A stretch of DNA of 64,000 nt, from positions 186,001-250,000 of the forward strand of contig JACKGY010000003.1 of NCBI GenBank assembly GCA_020639295.1, in the 5' to 3' direction. The translations under genes and the position numbers were made by a program. The notes beneath the pieces were generated by a model. It was not told where the DNA came from. It was given only the letters and a program-made list of their open reading frames with translations, and did not search any database. Of the stretch, positions 1 through 8,265 are shown piece by piece; position 1 is the stretch's first letter, and every line of letters begins with the position of its first letter. The stretch comes from Planctomycetota bacterium (lineage in GTDB: Bacteria > Planctomycetota > GCA-002687715 > DRQF01).

Positions 1-2
1 AA

Positions 3-428
3 CGCCAGAGCTTCGGGGGCGAGCTGGTCCGCGAGGAACAGGCTCCGGAGGGCAGGCTCTACCTCGTCCTGTCCGATGGAACGGGCAGGGGTCGCGCGAA
101 GACGCTCTGCGCGGGACCGGTCCGGGGGAGGGTTGGACCGGACGACTGGCAACCGGGAGGGCTGGACGTCCACATCGTCCTCGATCCGACTGAGGACGCT
201 CCGGTCGCCGACCGCTTCGAGCTGCGGATGGAAGGCTCCGTGGTGGCCTACGACGTGGCGGCCAAGGATGGCGGCGCGCTCGCGCGTGGTCTGCCTCCCG
301 GGCTCTACTCGAGCTACGCGCGCGACCGTGACGGCGAGATGATCGGCATGACCACCACCGCCATCCGATCGGGCGACCTGAACTCCACCTGTCGAATCAG
401 CCCACGGCGGCGACATCATGCCCGGTAG
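3..428 (+). CDS. C-terminal end of a secreted-type protein, truncated by the window edge
   Basis: An open frame enters from the left edge (first full codon at base 3) and stops at TAG 426-428, giving about 141 residues of a C-terminus. The text is rich in hydrophobic/polar alternation typical of beta-sandwich domains, for example LYLVLSDGTGRG and LDVHIVLDPTED, and then GLPPGLYSSYARDRDG, which resembles the end of carboxypeptidase-regulatory-like or collagen-binding-B repeats in large planctomycete exported proteins. No catalytic motif is visible. The start and the rest of the protein lie outside the window, so the function is not assignable. The frame is chosen because it reads through without stops from the edge and has protein-like composition, unlike the other two frames. 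Confidence 0.55.
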   Translation, partial: RQSFGGELVREEQAPEGRLYLVLSDGTGRGRAKTLCAGPVRGRVGPDDWQPGGLDVHIVLDPTEDAPVADRFELRMEGSVVAYDVAAKDGGALARGLPPGLYSSYARDRDGEMIGMTTTAIRSGDLNSTCRISPRRRHHAR

Positions 429-649
429 CCGACCGCGGTCCCGTTTGCCCGCATCGCGCTCGAAGAGGGGGCCGGTCGGGCAGGCCCTGGCGACGGGACG
501 TCCGCGGCAAGGTGATTCCCCAGGGCGTTCGCGTCCGATTATCATCGCGGATCGGAGGCCCAGGACCTTCGGTACCGCCTCCGGGAAGTCTTCCGCCGGG
601 AGACCAGGCTCGATCTGACGGTCGCGTGAAGCGGACTCAGGAGTACCCC

Positions 650-1258
650 ATGCCGGAAACCCCCGACAAGAATGCGATCCTCGCGCTGCCCCTCCTGGCG
701 CGTGTGGCCTTCGCCTGCCGTTGCGCGACCCGTGTCCGGGACGTCATTCGCGACGACGCCGCGGCCGTGGTGGCCACGCGCGCGCGCCTGGTCGCCGAGT
801 TGGTCGCGGTCGGGGGCGTCGACGCGACGCCGGCTGCGGGAGCCGCGGCCTGGCTGATGGCGATCGCGAGTCTTGCCAGCGCCGCGGCGGGCGATGCTGG
901 TCGGGCCGTCGAGGCCGCCGGTGACATGGCAGCCCGCGCCGCGTTCGAGTCGGCCGCGGATACCGCGAGAGCTGCCGCTCGCGCCTGCGAACGCGCAGCA
1001 TCGGATGCAGCCACCGACGCGGCCTATGCCGCGGACGAAGCCCTGCGGGCCTTCACCGCGGCGGCCGCCCTCCAGGGCGCCACCGCCGGCGCCGCGGGTG
1101 ACGACGACTCGCCGAGAACCATCGCCGCCCGTGAGGCCTGCCGACGAGCGATCTGGCGAGACTACGAGTGCATCCTCGACCGCTCCCGACGCGAGGGCTG
1201 GAGCGACCACAGCCCCGTGAGCCAGGACCACTTCGGAGAGATGTGGCCCGAAGGGTAG
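650..1258 (+). CDS. alanine-rich helical protein of unknown function
   Basis: 202 residues starting at ATG 650, preceded by an AGGAG Shine-Dalgarno about ten bases upstream. An in-frame upstream extension to 512 exists but reads like non-coding sequence. The N-terminal 40 residues contain a plausible amphipathic helix (LPLLARVAFACRCATRVRDV). Residues about 65-155 are dominated by Ala with regularly spaced Asp, Glu and Arg (AADTARAAARACERAA, DAATDAAYAADEALRAF), which predicts one long amphipathic helix or coiled coil. The C-terminus has normal composition and several Trp/Tyr residues. I recognise no family. Such proteins are sometimes helical scaffolds or immunity-like small proteins, but nothing here shows which. 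Confidence 0.6.
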   Translation: MPETPDKNAILALPLLARVAFACRCATRVRDVIRDDAAAVVATRARLVAELVAVGGVDATPAAGAAAWLMAIASLASAAAGDAGRAVEAAGDMAARAAFESAADTARAAARACERAASDAATDAAYAADEALRAFTAAAALQGATAGAAGDDDSPRTIAAREACRRAIWRDYECILDRSRREGWSDHSPVSQDHFGEMWPEG

Positions 1259-1478
1259 CGCCCATGTAGCGTAGTCAGGTGTCGACTGATTCGGGGGAAG
1301 GTCGGTCTTGGGTCTGCGATGGATGACGATATTGCAATCTCCCTTGACCGGAAACGGTGGCACTCGCGACTCGGTTGAATCGGCCCGGCGGGCGCCGAGG
1401 CCGCGCTCGAGGAAGCCCAGGTGTCATCTGGGCAGGTAACGACGGAAGCGGAGGAATCGGGGTCATGAGATCGTGCGG

Positions 1479-2084
1479 ATGAAACCTCCTTGGGGGCGTT
1501 CCTCGGCCGTTCGCGGCCGTCTCGAATTCCTGTGTTCAATGGCGCTCCTGTGCGCCACGATGTCCTGTCGTGCGGAGTTCACGGACTACGACATCGAGGA
1601 TCTTCACCTGAATGCGAATTCGGACGTGGAGATCTCGGTCCGGCATGTCGAGCGGAAGGAGGGTGGCGTCGTCTCGATCGAATACGACTTGGTGAACAGA
1701 GGGGTCGATACCTTGACTCTATCAACGATGGTCGGCGCCTCGCGGGGCTTCGATTCTCGCCCATGGCGACGGCGCCCATCGCGACGGCCACTGTTGAACA
1801 CGAGCTTGCTTCTCCCGTCTGAATCGGGTCGTCTGGCCGCGTTCTACTGTCGGTGGGTTTCTCCCCCGCACGACTCGGGTGTCATCCTGATCGCCCCTGG
1901 CGGCAAGGCAAGGATGGTCGTGGAGGCTCGACGCGGCGATACCGACGAGGGTCGGTGGTCGGCGCTGGTGGGAAGGCCCGGCGCTCGCCTCTTCTTCTGT
2001 CAGCACAGGATGCGGACCGACGCGCAAGGACAGAGTTACTCCGAGTCGCTCCGACTCCTCTCCGGGGAGTTCGAGATCAAGTGA
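1479..2084 (+). CDS. putative lipoprotein of unknown function
   Basis: 201 residues from ATG 1479 (GTG 1473 and ATG 1539 are alternatives). The N-terminus has basic residues, a hydrophobic stretch and a lipobox-like LCATMSC, which suggests export and lipid anchoring at Cys about residue 30. The body has alternating beta-strand character (VEISVRHVERKEGGVVSIEYDLVNRG), resembling intracellular-proteinase-inhibitor or late-embryogenesis-type beta sandwiches, but I cannot place the family. The segment around RPWRRRPSRRP is oddly basic and could mark a sequencing frameshift or a linker. Codon use is less GC-biased than in the neighbours, as for the gene at 57621. Confidence 0.6.
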   Translation: MKPPWGRSSAVRGRLEFLCSMALLCATMSCRAEFTDYDIEDLHLNANSDVEISVRHVERKEGGVVSIEYDLVNRGVDTLTLSTMVGASRGFDSRPWRRRPSRRPLLNTSLLLPSESGRLAAFYCRWVSPPHDSGVILIAPGGKARMVVEARRGDTDEGRWSALVGRPGARLFFCQHRMRTDAQGQSYSESLRLLSGEFEIK

Positions 2085-2232
2085 GGCACGAAGTTGCCCT
2101 GGCATTCCGGATGACGGCTGCGCTTGCGCGCGACCAGGTGGGGCACCGACGTTGTCGGACGGACCTGTCTCGGAGGCCGTCCACCACCGACCAGGCTCTC
2201 TCGGGCTCGCAGACCCTGGACCGGGCGCGCGA

Positions 2233-2730
2233 TCAGGTCGGGGCGAGACGGGCGAGGCAGGAGGAGGCGAAGTGGTTCAGGCGGTCCGAGACGATCGAAC
2301 AGGCGGCCGATCCGTGGCGGGACATCTCGAGGCCGTCGGCGGCGTAGTGCCGTCGCTTCTCGTCGCTCCAGCTGGTCCGGAACATCGAGGTCAGGTTCGA
2401 CAGCCGGTCGGCCATCTTGATGGTCTGCGCGTCGGGGCTCATGTTGCGGAAGGCGTCGAGCTTCGAGCCTTCGCCGTGGGTCAGCTCCTCGACGAGGGCG
2501 ACGACCCGGGCCGGGAAGCCGGCATGCAGCTCGGCGACGAAGACCTGGTCGCAGTCCTCGAACACATCGTGGAGCGCCGCGGCCGCGAGGATCTCCTGAT
2601 CGAGCAGGTCGCATTCGATGAGGATCGAGACGACGTGCATGGGGTGGACGATGTAGGGCAGGCCGTCCTTCCGGAGCTGGCCGTCATGGGCTCGGGCCGC
2701 GAGTCCGATCGCTTGCTGCAGGACGTTCAT
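2233..2730 (-). CDS. HD-domain hydrolase, SpoT/MESH1-like
   Basis: 165 residues from ATG 2730, with a GGAGG Shine-Dalgarno at 2737-2741 six bases upstream. The sequence has the layout of the hydrolase domain of RelA/SpoT and MESH1 proteins: an early AHDGQ, then YIVHPMHVV near residue 28, the metal-binding ALHDVFED near residue 55, and later KMADRLSNL near residue 108. In that family these residues bind Mn2+ and remove the 3' pyrophosphate of (p)ppGpp. No synthetase, TGS or ACT domain is present, so it would be a small alarmone hydrolase or a related nucleotide pyrophosphohydrolase. It stands alone, convergent with the lipoprotein gene. Confidence 0.75.
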   Translation of the reverse strand: MNVLQQAIGLAARAHDGQLRKDGLPYIVHPMHVVSILIECDLLDQEILAAAALHDVFEDCDQVFVAELHAGFPARVVALVEELTHGEGSKLDAFRNMSPDAQTIKMADRLSNLTSMFRTSWSDEKRRHYAADGLEMSRHGSAACSIVSDRLNHFASSCLARLAPT

Positions 2731-2869
2731 GGGCAACCTCCAGGATCATGGCCGCCGTCATCGTCATCGGCGCTCTTCCGTGGCCAGGTCGGTCGGGATG
2801 ACCCTCGGGGCCTGGTCGCCGGACGGCGCTGCGACACAAGCGACACAGGTCGCCGGACGGAACAAAGCA

Positions 2870-2902
2870 AAGCGCCCACAAGTCCTTGACCTGTGGGCGC
2901 TT
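2870..2902 (-). terminator. Rho-independent terminator of the tRNA-Gly gene
   Basis: Perfect 11-bp inverted repeat (AAGCGCCCACA / TGTGGGCGCTT) with an 11-base loop, just downstream of the tRNA on the minus strand. It is followed on that strand by a T-rich stretch (CTTTGCTTTGTT). Confidence 0.85.
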
Positions 2903-2906
2903 GAGA

Positions 2907-2977
2907 GCGGGTGATGAGATTTGAACTCACGACAGCTGCCTTGGCAAGGCAGTGCTCTACCACTGAGCTACACCCGC
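2907..2977 (-). tRNA. tRNA-Gly (anticodon GCC)
   Basis: 71 bases fold into a full cloverleaf: 7-bp acceptor stem GCGGGTG/CACCCGC, D arm GCTC/GAGC with AGTGGTA loop, anticodon arm CTGCC/GGCAG with loop TTGCCAA (anticodon GCC), and T arm GTGAG/CTCAT around TTCAAAT. The 3' CCA is not encoded, so it must be added by a nucleotidyltransferase. A strong terminator follows immediately. Confidence 0.97.
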
Positions 2978-3040
2978 GAAATGTGCCGGGATCTTAGCCT
3001 CGCGGTCCCTGGCTTCAAGAGCCGCGGGCAAAAAAGGGGG

Positions 3041-3370
3041 CTACATCGAGAAGGACAGCCCGCAGCCGCAAGTCCCTGTGCTCTTCGGGTTTTGGATCAC
3101 GAAGCCGGCGTTGGTGAGGCCGTCGTTGTAGTCGATCACCGAGCCGTCGACGAAGAGCAGACTCTTGGGGTCGATGAAGACCCGGGCCTCGCCGTTCTGG
3201 AAGACGTTGTCGCCGTCCTTCTCGGCGCCGAGCTCCATGACGTACTGGAATCCGGAGCAGCCGCCACCGGTGACGCCGATCCGGAGGCCCTGGCCATCAT
3301 CGCGGCGCTCGGCCTCGAGCAAGGACCTGATCTTGGCCGCGGCCTTGTCGGTCACGATCATCATAACCAT
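3041..3370 (-). CDS. erpA: A-type iron-sulfur carrier protein (IscA/ErpA family)
   Basis: 109 residues. It carries the three invariant cysteines of A-type carriers, which bind Fe-S clusters for delivery to apo-enzymes: Cys38 in GGGCSGFQY and the C-terminal pair in TCGCG (residues about 101 and 103). The length and the ending GLSFSM are typical of ErpA/IscA. It lies 23 bases downstream of the cysteine desulfurase gene on the same strand, so the two probably form one transcript. The family is certain; the choice of the ErpA name over IscA or HesB rests on overall resemblance only. Confidence 0.88.
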   Translation of the reverse strand: MVMMIVTDKAAAKIRSLLEAERRDDGQGLRIGVTGGGCSGFQYVMELGAEKDGDNVFQNGEARVFIDPKSLLFVDGSVIDYNDGLTNAGFVIQNPKSTGTCGCGLSFSM

Positions 3371-3393
3371 CAGTCTCGCAGTTGGTTCCGTGT

Positions 3394-4566
3394 TCAGTTG
3401 CGACGGTTCACGGCGCGGAGCGCGGCGACCGCCTCGGCCACCATGCTAACAGCCTCGTCGATCTCGCTCTCGTGGCTGTAGCGACCGATGCCGAATCTCA
3501 GGGCCGCCAGGCCGCGCTTCTCGGTCAAGCCCATCGCCCGGAGCACGTAGCTCGCCGAGACCTCGGTCGAGTTGCAGGCGCTGCCGGTGCTGATGGCGAG
3601 CCGAGGCAGGGCCATGAGCAGGGCCTCGCTCTCGATCCCGGGGACGCTGACGTTGAGGTTGTTGGCGATCCGCCGGGTCATCGACCCGTTGACCTCGAGC
3701 TCCGGGAGCCGGGCGCGCAGGCCGTCGAGCAGCCGATCGCGCAGGGCGTGGATCCGCTGGTCCTCGTTCGCCATCTCCTTCCCGGCCAGCTCGGCCGCGG
3801 CGCCGAGGGCGACGATCAGGGGCACGGCCAGGGTTCCGGACCGACGCCCACCCTCGTGGCCGCCGCCGTTGATCTGCTCGACGATGCGTGGCTTCGGGTC
3901 GCGGGAGCGCACGTAGAGCGCGCCGACTCCCTTGGGGGCGTAGATCTTGTGCCCCGAGAAGCTCATCAGGTCGATCTTCATCGCCTCGACGTCGATCGGC
4001 AGCTTGCCGAAGGACTGGGCCGCGTCGCAGTGGAAGAAGGCGCCGCGTTCGCGGCAGATCGCGCCGATCGCCGCGACGTCCTGGATCACGCCGGTCTCGT
4101 TGTTCACCTGCATCACCGAGACCACGAGGGTCTGGTCGTCGACCGCCTCCCGGAGCCGGTCGAGGTCGAGGAGACCGTCCTCGCCCACCGGCAGGGTCAG
4201 GACCTCGAGCCCCAGCTTGCCCAGGTGCTTCAGGGTGTCGATCGTCGCCTTGTGTTCGGTGCTGACGCTGACGATGCGGTTCCGGCGGCTGCTGCGACCT
4301 TCCACCAGGCCCTTCAGGGCGAGGTTGGTCGACTCGGTGGCGCCGCTGGTCCAGACGATCTCGGCCGGTCGCGCGCCGATCAGCCGCGCCACCTGGCGGC
4401 GGCCCTCGTCGACGGCTCGTTCGGCCTCCCAGCCGTAGGCATGGGTCCGGCTGGCCGCGTTGCCGAACTTCTCGCGCAGGAAAGGCAGCATGGTCTCGAG
4501 GACGCGCTCGTCCACCGGGGTCGTGGCGTTGTAGTCGAGGTAGATGACGGATTCGCTGGGCTTCAT
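3394..4566 (-). CDS. iscS: cysteine desulfurase (IscS/NifS family)
   Basis: 390 residues from ATG 4566, the start of the conserved IYLDYNATTP N-terminus; an upstream ATG at 4599 would add 11 residues. It is a PLP-dependent enzyme that converts L-cysteine to L-alanine and passes persulfide sulfur to Fe-S scaffolds and tRNA thiolation. Visible family marks are TSGATESTNLALKG, the Schiff-base lysine in SFSGHKIYAPKG (about residue 207), and the mobile-loop catalytic cysteine in STGSACNS (about residue 331). The cysteine loop is of the long IscS/NifS type rather than the SufS type. It is first gene of a pair with the A-type carrier and divergent from the YgfZ-like gene. No scaffold IscU is seen nearby. 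Confidence 0.92.
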   Translation of the reverse strand: MKPSESVIYLDYNATTPVDERVLETMLPFLREKFGNAASRTHAYGWEAERAVDEGRRQVARLIGARPAEIVWTSGATESTNLALKGLVEGRSSRRNRIVSVSTEHKATIDTLKHLGKLGLEVLTLPVGEDGLLDLDRLREAVDDQTLVVSVMQVNNETGVIQDVAAIGAICRERGAFFHCDAAQSFGKLPIDVEAMKIDLMSFSGHKIYAPKGVGALYVRSRDPKPRIVEQINGGGHEGGRRSGTLAVPLIVALGAAAELAGKEMANEDQRIHALRDRLLDGLRARLPELEVNGSMTRRIANNLNVSVPGIESEALLMALPRLAISTGSACNSTEVSASYVLRAMGLTEKRGLAALRFGIGRYSHESEIDEAVSMVAEAVAALRAVNRRN

Positions 4567-4661
4567 GGCCGCCTCGATCGCGGGTTTCGGGAGGAGCATG
4601 ATATGCTGCCGCGACCGGGCCCGGAAGCCGGACGAGAGGGTTGCGAGAACGGAGCGGCAAG

Positions 4662-5750
4662 GTGTCGAAACGGGAACTCGACGAGTTGTGGCGGGAACGA
4701 CGGGCGCGCCTGGACGAGGAGGGCGGTGCTCCCGCCTCCTTCGGTGATCCCGATGCCGAGGCTCGCGCCGCCCGGGCCGGTGCCGCGCTCTTCGATCACT
4801 CCGATCGCGATCTCCTCCGCATCCGCGGCGTGAAGGCCCTGGCCATGCTCCAGGGCCAGCTCACCAACGACGTCGCCCGTCTCGGACCCGGGGACGGCTG
4901 CTACGCCGCCCACCTCGATCCCAAGGGCAAGATGCTCGGCGACCTGGTCGTCGACGTCGAGGCCACCGACTCGGTCCTGCTCGAACTCGAACGCGGCCTG
5001 GGCACCGAATTCGCCCGCCGCTTCGCGCCCTTCGCCATGCTCGACGATCTCGTCATCGAGGACCTCGGTCGGCCCGCGCGGCTGATGCTGGTCGGCCCCG
5101 AGGCCGCGGCCAGCCTCGTCGGCCATCTCGGCCGCGCCGAGCTCGCGGACCTGCCGGCGCATGCCGCGCTGGTGGTCGACTGGCAGGGTGTGCCGCTGCG
5201 TATCGGCGCCCGGGCCGAGACCGGCGAACGGGCCTACCTCGTCGCCGGCGACGACGCGACGCTCGCCCGCTTCGCGCGAGCCCTGATCGCGGGCGGCGTT
5301 CGACCGGCCGGCGGCGAGGCCTGGGAGATCCTCAGGATCGAGGCCGGCACGCCGCGCTGGGGTCGCGACATGGACGGGCGCAATCTCCCGCCCGAATGCG
5401 GCATCCCCCATGCGATCAGCTACAGCAAGGGCTGCTACGTCGGCCAGGAGACGGTCGCGCGGATCAGGACCTACGGCCAGGCGAACCGCGGCCTGCGCGG
5501 ACTTCGCAGCACCGAGGCGATGCCGCCCGGGACGGAACTGGAGACCCGCGAGGGCAAGGCCGTGGGCCGGGTCACCTCGAGCGCCTGGTCGCCGCAGCTC
5601 GAGGCGCCGATCGCCCTGGGCTACGTCCATCGCGATCAGCTCGAGGCCGGTAGCGCCCTCATCGGCCGCGCCGACGAGCGGATCTTCGAGGTCGAGGTCG
5701 CGGAGCTGCCCTTCGTGCCGCGACGCTTCGCGCCCGAGATTCCTCGCTGA
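4662..5750 (+). CDS. ygfZ: YgfZ/GcvT-domain folate-binding protein
   Basis: 362 residues from GTG 4662, chosen because GGAG lies about ten bases upstream; TTG 4641 is an alternative. The protein has the aminomethyltransferase-like fold of YgfZ and contains its signature K-GCYVGQE (about residue 256), with the conserved cysteine, after HAISYSKG. YgfZ binds tetrahydrofolate and supports assembly or repair of Fe-S clusters in certain enzymes such as MiaB. Divergence from iscS-erpA across a short promoter region makes an Fe-S maintenance role consistent with context. It is not the glycine-cleavage T protein, which lacks this motif and sits with gcvH/gcvP. Confidence 0.87.
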   Translation: MSKRELDELWRERRARLDEEGGAPASFGDPDAEARAARAGAALFDHSDRDLLRIRGVKALAMLQGQLTNDVARLGPGDGCYAAHLDPKGKMLGDLVVDVEATDSVLLELERGLGTEFARRFAPFAMLDDLVIEDLGRPARLMLVGPEAAASLVGHLGRAELADLPAHAALVVDWQGVPLRIGARAETGERAYLVAGDDATLARFARALIAGGVRPAGGEAWEILRIEAGTPRWGRDMDGRNLPPECGIPHAISYSKGCYVGQETVARIRTYGQANRGLRGLRSTEAMPPGTELETREGKAVGRVTSSAWSPQLEAPIALGYVHRDQLEAGSALIGRADERIFEVEVAELPFVPRRFAPEIPR

Positions 5751-5753
5751 GCC

Positions 5754-6998
5754 TCAGTCGGCGAGTCCCCAGCCGCCGTATTCCATGCCGAGCGACCGGG
5801 CCAACTCCTCGGCGGCGCGTGAGAGTTTGAAGACGGCGTCGAGTTTCCTCAGGGCGAGCTTGCTCTCGAGGCTCACGCGATGCCAACCGTCCTCGTTCTC
5901 GGGCTCCTTGATGGAGGCGCCCTCGAAGCCCGCCTCCTTCGCGGCGGCGGCCGCGGTCTGCGCGGCCTTGCCGTTGCGGGTCCAGAGGTCGTGGCGGACC
6001 GCGACGGCCTTGGTCGGGATCTCGCGTTGCAGACGGATGCGGGCCAGGGTCTGGAGGTCTTCCGATTCGCGCAGCGCCTCGTGGAAGTCGTCGAAGTTCT
6101 TCTGCAGCTCCTTGGCGTCGAGCTTCAGTTCCTTGCCCGCGGGGAGCTTGGCCAGCTTGCCGGCGATCAGTTCGTTGCTGGTGCCGAGGATGTCGAAGTG
6201 GTCGGCGCCGGCCACGAGGCAGAAGCGCAGGGCCGGGTTGGTGGTGGCGGCCTGCATCGCCTTCAGGGACTCGGCCGTATCGCGTTCCGTTCCGCAGATC
6301 ACCCAGGTCGGCGACTTGACGGCGGCGAGGTAGCGGATCGGCGCGCGCAGCCGGCGCTCGTTCGAGTTGCTCTGGTCGTAGGCGATGGACTTGTCACCGT
6401 AGTTCGAGGGGTCGTCGGCCGCGCCGAAGGCGAAGATTCCGGCGAAACCGTCGGAAGCCGTGGCGACGAGGAGCGCCAGCGTACCGCCGGTGCTGTGTCC
6501 GCCCAGATAGATGCGGTCCGGATCGACTTCCGGACGCTGCTTCAGGTAGGCCAGCGCGGACAGGACGTCGTCGACCTCGCCGAAGTAGCTCTCCTGACAA
6601 CCCGGATTGGCGAAGCTCCCGCGCAGTGTCGGGTACATCATGATCAGGCCGGCCTGGCGGTAGGCGGCGGCCCCCTGGTCGTTCTCGGGATCCTGGGGCA
6701 GCCAGGCGCAATCCTCGATGCCACCGAGGGGGAAGCCACCGATCAGCCAGATGATCGCCGGCGACTTCTTCGCCCCCGGCTCGGGCCTCGAGATCAGGGC
6801 CTTCATCTTGCCGATCGAGGTCTCGTAGCGAACCAGATCGAACAGCGAGGCCGGGAACTCGGGGACCTCGTCCGGTTTCGAGATTCGCCGCTCCAACTTG
6901 GTGGTGAAACCGCGCCGGGCGGTGAGGAGGTCGCCTCCGTCCTGGGCTCCGAGCGGTGAGAGAAGCAGGAGAGTGACGAAGATGCTGCGGAGCGACAT
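5754..6998 (-). CDS. secreted alpha/beta hydrolase (S9-like) with a C-terminal RraB-like domain
   Basis: 414 residues with a short signal peptide (SIFVTLLLLSPLGAQ). The region of about residues 60-290 is an alpha/beta hydrolase: oxyanion segment IIWLIGGFPLGG, nucleophile elbow GGHSTGG (Ser about 168), Asp in CGTERDT, and His in AGADHFD. The arrangement resembles S9 dipeptidyl-peptidase or acetyl-xylan-esterase-like enzymes. From about residue 310 to the end the sequence resembles the RraB (regulator of RNase E activity) fold, including the closing MEYGGWG, which parallels the YDGWG ending of that family. Such a tail on an exported hydrolase is unexpected. It ends three bases from the convergent ygfZ stop. 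Confidence 0.75.
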   Translation of the reverse strand: MSLRSIFVTLLLLSPLGAQDGGDLLTARRGFTTKLERRISKPDEVPEFPASLFDLVRYETSIGKMKALISRPEPGAKKSPAIIWLIGGFPLGGIEDCAWLPQDPENDQGAAAYRQAGLIMMYPTLRGSFANPGCQESYFGEVDDVLSALAYLKQRPEVDPDRIYLGGHSTGGTLALLVATASDGFAGIFAFGAADDPSNYGDKSIAYDQSNSNERRLRAPIRYLAAVKSPTWVICGTERDTAESLKAMQAATTNPALRFCLVAGADHFDILGTSNELIAGKLAKLPAGKELKLDAKELQKNFDDFHEALRESEDLQTLARIRLQREIPTKAVAVRHDLWTRNGKAAQTAAAAAKEAGFEGASIKEPENEDGWHRVSLESKLALRKLDAVFKLSRAAEELARSLGMEYGGWGLAD

Positions 6999-7112
6999 GC
7001 CGGTTCCTTACTTGCGATGGCCTGATCGAATCAGCATGTTCCTGAATGCCGGGGACCGGTCAAGCCCCTTCCGGTGATCGGCGAGCTGCTATGATCCGGG
7101 CGGAGAAGAACC

Positions 7113-7541
7113 ATGACCGACATCGGCCTGACCCACGTCGCCCTGCCGATCCGTGACGCCGAGCGGAGCATCTCGTTCTGGTCGCGCTACGCGGGCATGC
7201 AGGTCGTTCATCGGCGCCACGGCGAGAGCGAGGACCGCGAGGTGGTCTGGCTCTCGGATCGGACGCGGCCCTTCGTCATCGTCCTGATCGAGGCCGACGA
7301 GGTCGACGTCGTCCTCGCGCCGATCGCCCATCTCGGCGTCGGCTGTCCCACCCGGGAGGACGTCGACCGCCTGGCGGCGCTGGCGGGGGCGAGCGGCTGC
7401 CTCGTGCGTGGCCCGGAGGACTCCGGCTATCCGGTCGGCTACTGGGCCTTCCTGCGCGATCCGGACGGACACATCCTGGAACTCTCGCACGGTCAGGAGG
7501 TGGGCCTCGCCGTTGCCGATCCGGGGCAGGGGATCGATTGA
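7113..7541 (+). CDS. VOC (glyoxalase/dioxygenase-fold) protein
   Basis: 142 residues. It begins with LTHVALPIRDAERSISFWSRYAGM, a classic first betaalphabetabetabeta module of the vicinal oxygen chelate family with a metal-ligand histidine, and ends with WAFLRDPDGHILELSHGQE, where DPDGHILE supplies the last Glu ligand. Members are metal-dependent lyases, dioxygenases or resistance proteins; the substrate cannot be read. The next gene starts seven bases after its stop, so co-transcription with the amidohydrolase-like gene is likely. Confidence 0.85.
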   Translation: MTDIGLTHVALPIRDAERSISFWSRYAGMQVVHRRHGESEDREVVWLSDRTRPFVIVLIEADEVDVVLAPIAHLGVGCPTREDVDRLAALAGASGCLVRGPEDSGYPVGYWAFLRDPDGHILELSHGQEVGLAVADPGQGID

Positions 7542-7548
7542 GGCGGCG

Positions 7549-8265
7549 ATGATCCGACTGATCCTGAGCTGTGAACACGGTGGCAACGACGTCCCCGACG
7601 AATGGCTGCCCAGGCGTCGTTGCGACGACCTCGTCCTGACCAGCCACCGCGGCCTCGACCTCGGCGCCCTGGAGCTGGCTCGCGAGCTCGCCCAGGCCTG
7701 CGCCGCGCCCCTCGTCTTCGCTACCGTCACCCGCCTGCTCATCGATCTCAACCGCGAGCAGGGCAGCCGGACGATGTTCTCGCCCGAGGCCTTCGAACTC
7801 GACGAGGACGATCGCCAGCTGCTGATCGAGCGTTACTGGCGCCCTCATCACGAGCAGGTCGAGTCGCTCCTGCGGCAGGCCCTCGACGCGGGCGACCGCG
7901 TCCTCTACCTGTCGGTCCACAGCTTCACGCCGGTCTTCGACGGCCGGGAACGCAAGGTCGACCTCGGTCTCCTGATCGATCCTGGGCGCGCGATCGACGC
8001 CGAGCTGGCCCGCCACTTCGCCACCGAGTTCGAGCGCCGGCGACCCGGCCTCGCGATCGCAATGAACGAGCCCTACTCCGGACTGGAAGAGGGGCTCGAC
8101 CGGGCGATGCGCGCGCGCTTCGGCGATCGCGACTGCATGATCCTCACCCTCGAATTGAACCAGCGCTTCCCGCAGGGCGATGGCGCGGCCTGGCGCGCGC
8201 TGCGCCAGGCGATCACGGCGACGGTCCGCCAGCTGCTCGAGGACCCGGAACTTCAGCGGAGCTGA
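7549..8265 (+). CDS. N-formylglutamate amidohydrolase-like enzyme
   Basis: 238 residues from ATG 7549. Family marks are the metal-site CEHGGNDVP at the start, then DLGALELARELA, LLIDLNRE and YLSVHSFTPVFDGRERKVDLGLL. These match the FGase family (N-formylglutamate deformylase and relatives), Zn-dependent hydrolases that cleave an N-acyl group from glutamate. A true HutG role is unlikely since no histidine-degradation genes are near. The convergent neighbours encode a GCS2 ligase and a RimK-like ligase, so it may instead trim a glutamyl amide product. The 3' end overlaps that of the GCS2 gene by 13 bases. Confidence 0.82.
   Translation: MIRLILSCEHGGNDVPDEWLPRRRCDDLVLTSHRGLDLGALELARELAQACAAPLVFATVTRLLIDLNREQGSRTMFSPEAFELDEDDRQLLIERYWRPHHEQVESLLRQALDAGDRVLYLSVHSFTPVFDGRERKVDLGLLIDPGRAIDAELARHFATEFERRRPGLAIAMNEPYSGLEEGLDRAMRARFGDRDCMILTLELNQRFPQGDGAAWRALRQAITATVRQLLEDPELQRS

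Noticed and set aside
1319..1468. A small frame interrupted by TGA (MDDDIAISLDRKRWHSRLG, stop, then IGPAGAEAALEEAQ) between the first genes
   Set aside because: Protein-like composition on both sides of the stop hints at a decayed gene, but there is no Shine-Dalgarno and no family match, so it was not annotated.
1479..2084. Possible frameshift in the lipoprotein around the RPWRRRPSRRP segment
   Set aside because: The frame stays open and the lipobox and body read well on both sides, so a basic linker is as likely as an error.
7549..8265. HutG-type histidine degradation role for the amidohydrolase
   Set aside because: No hutU, hutH or hutI is near and the family has other roles, so only the family is named.
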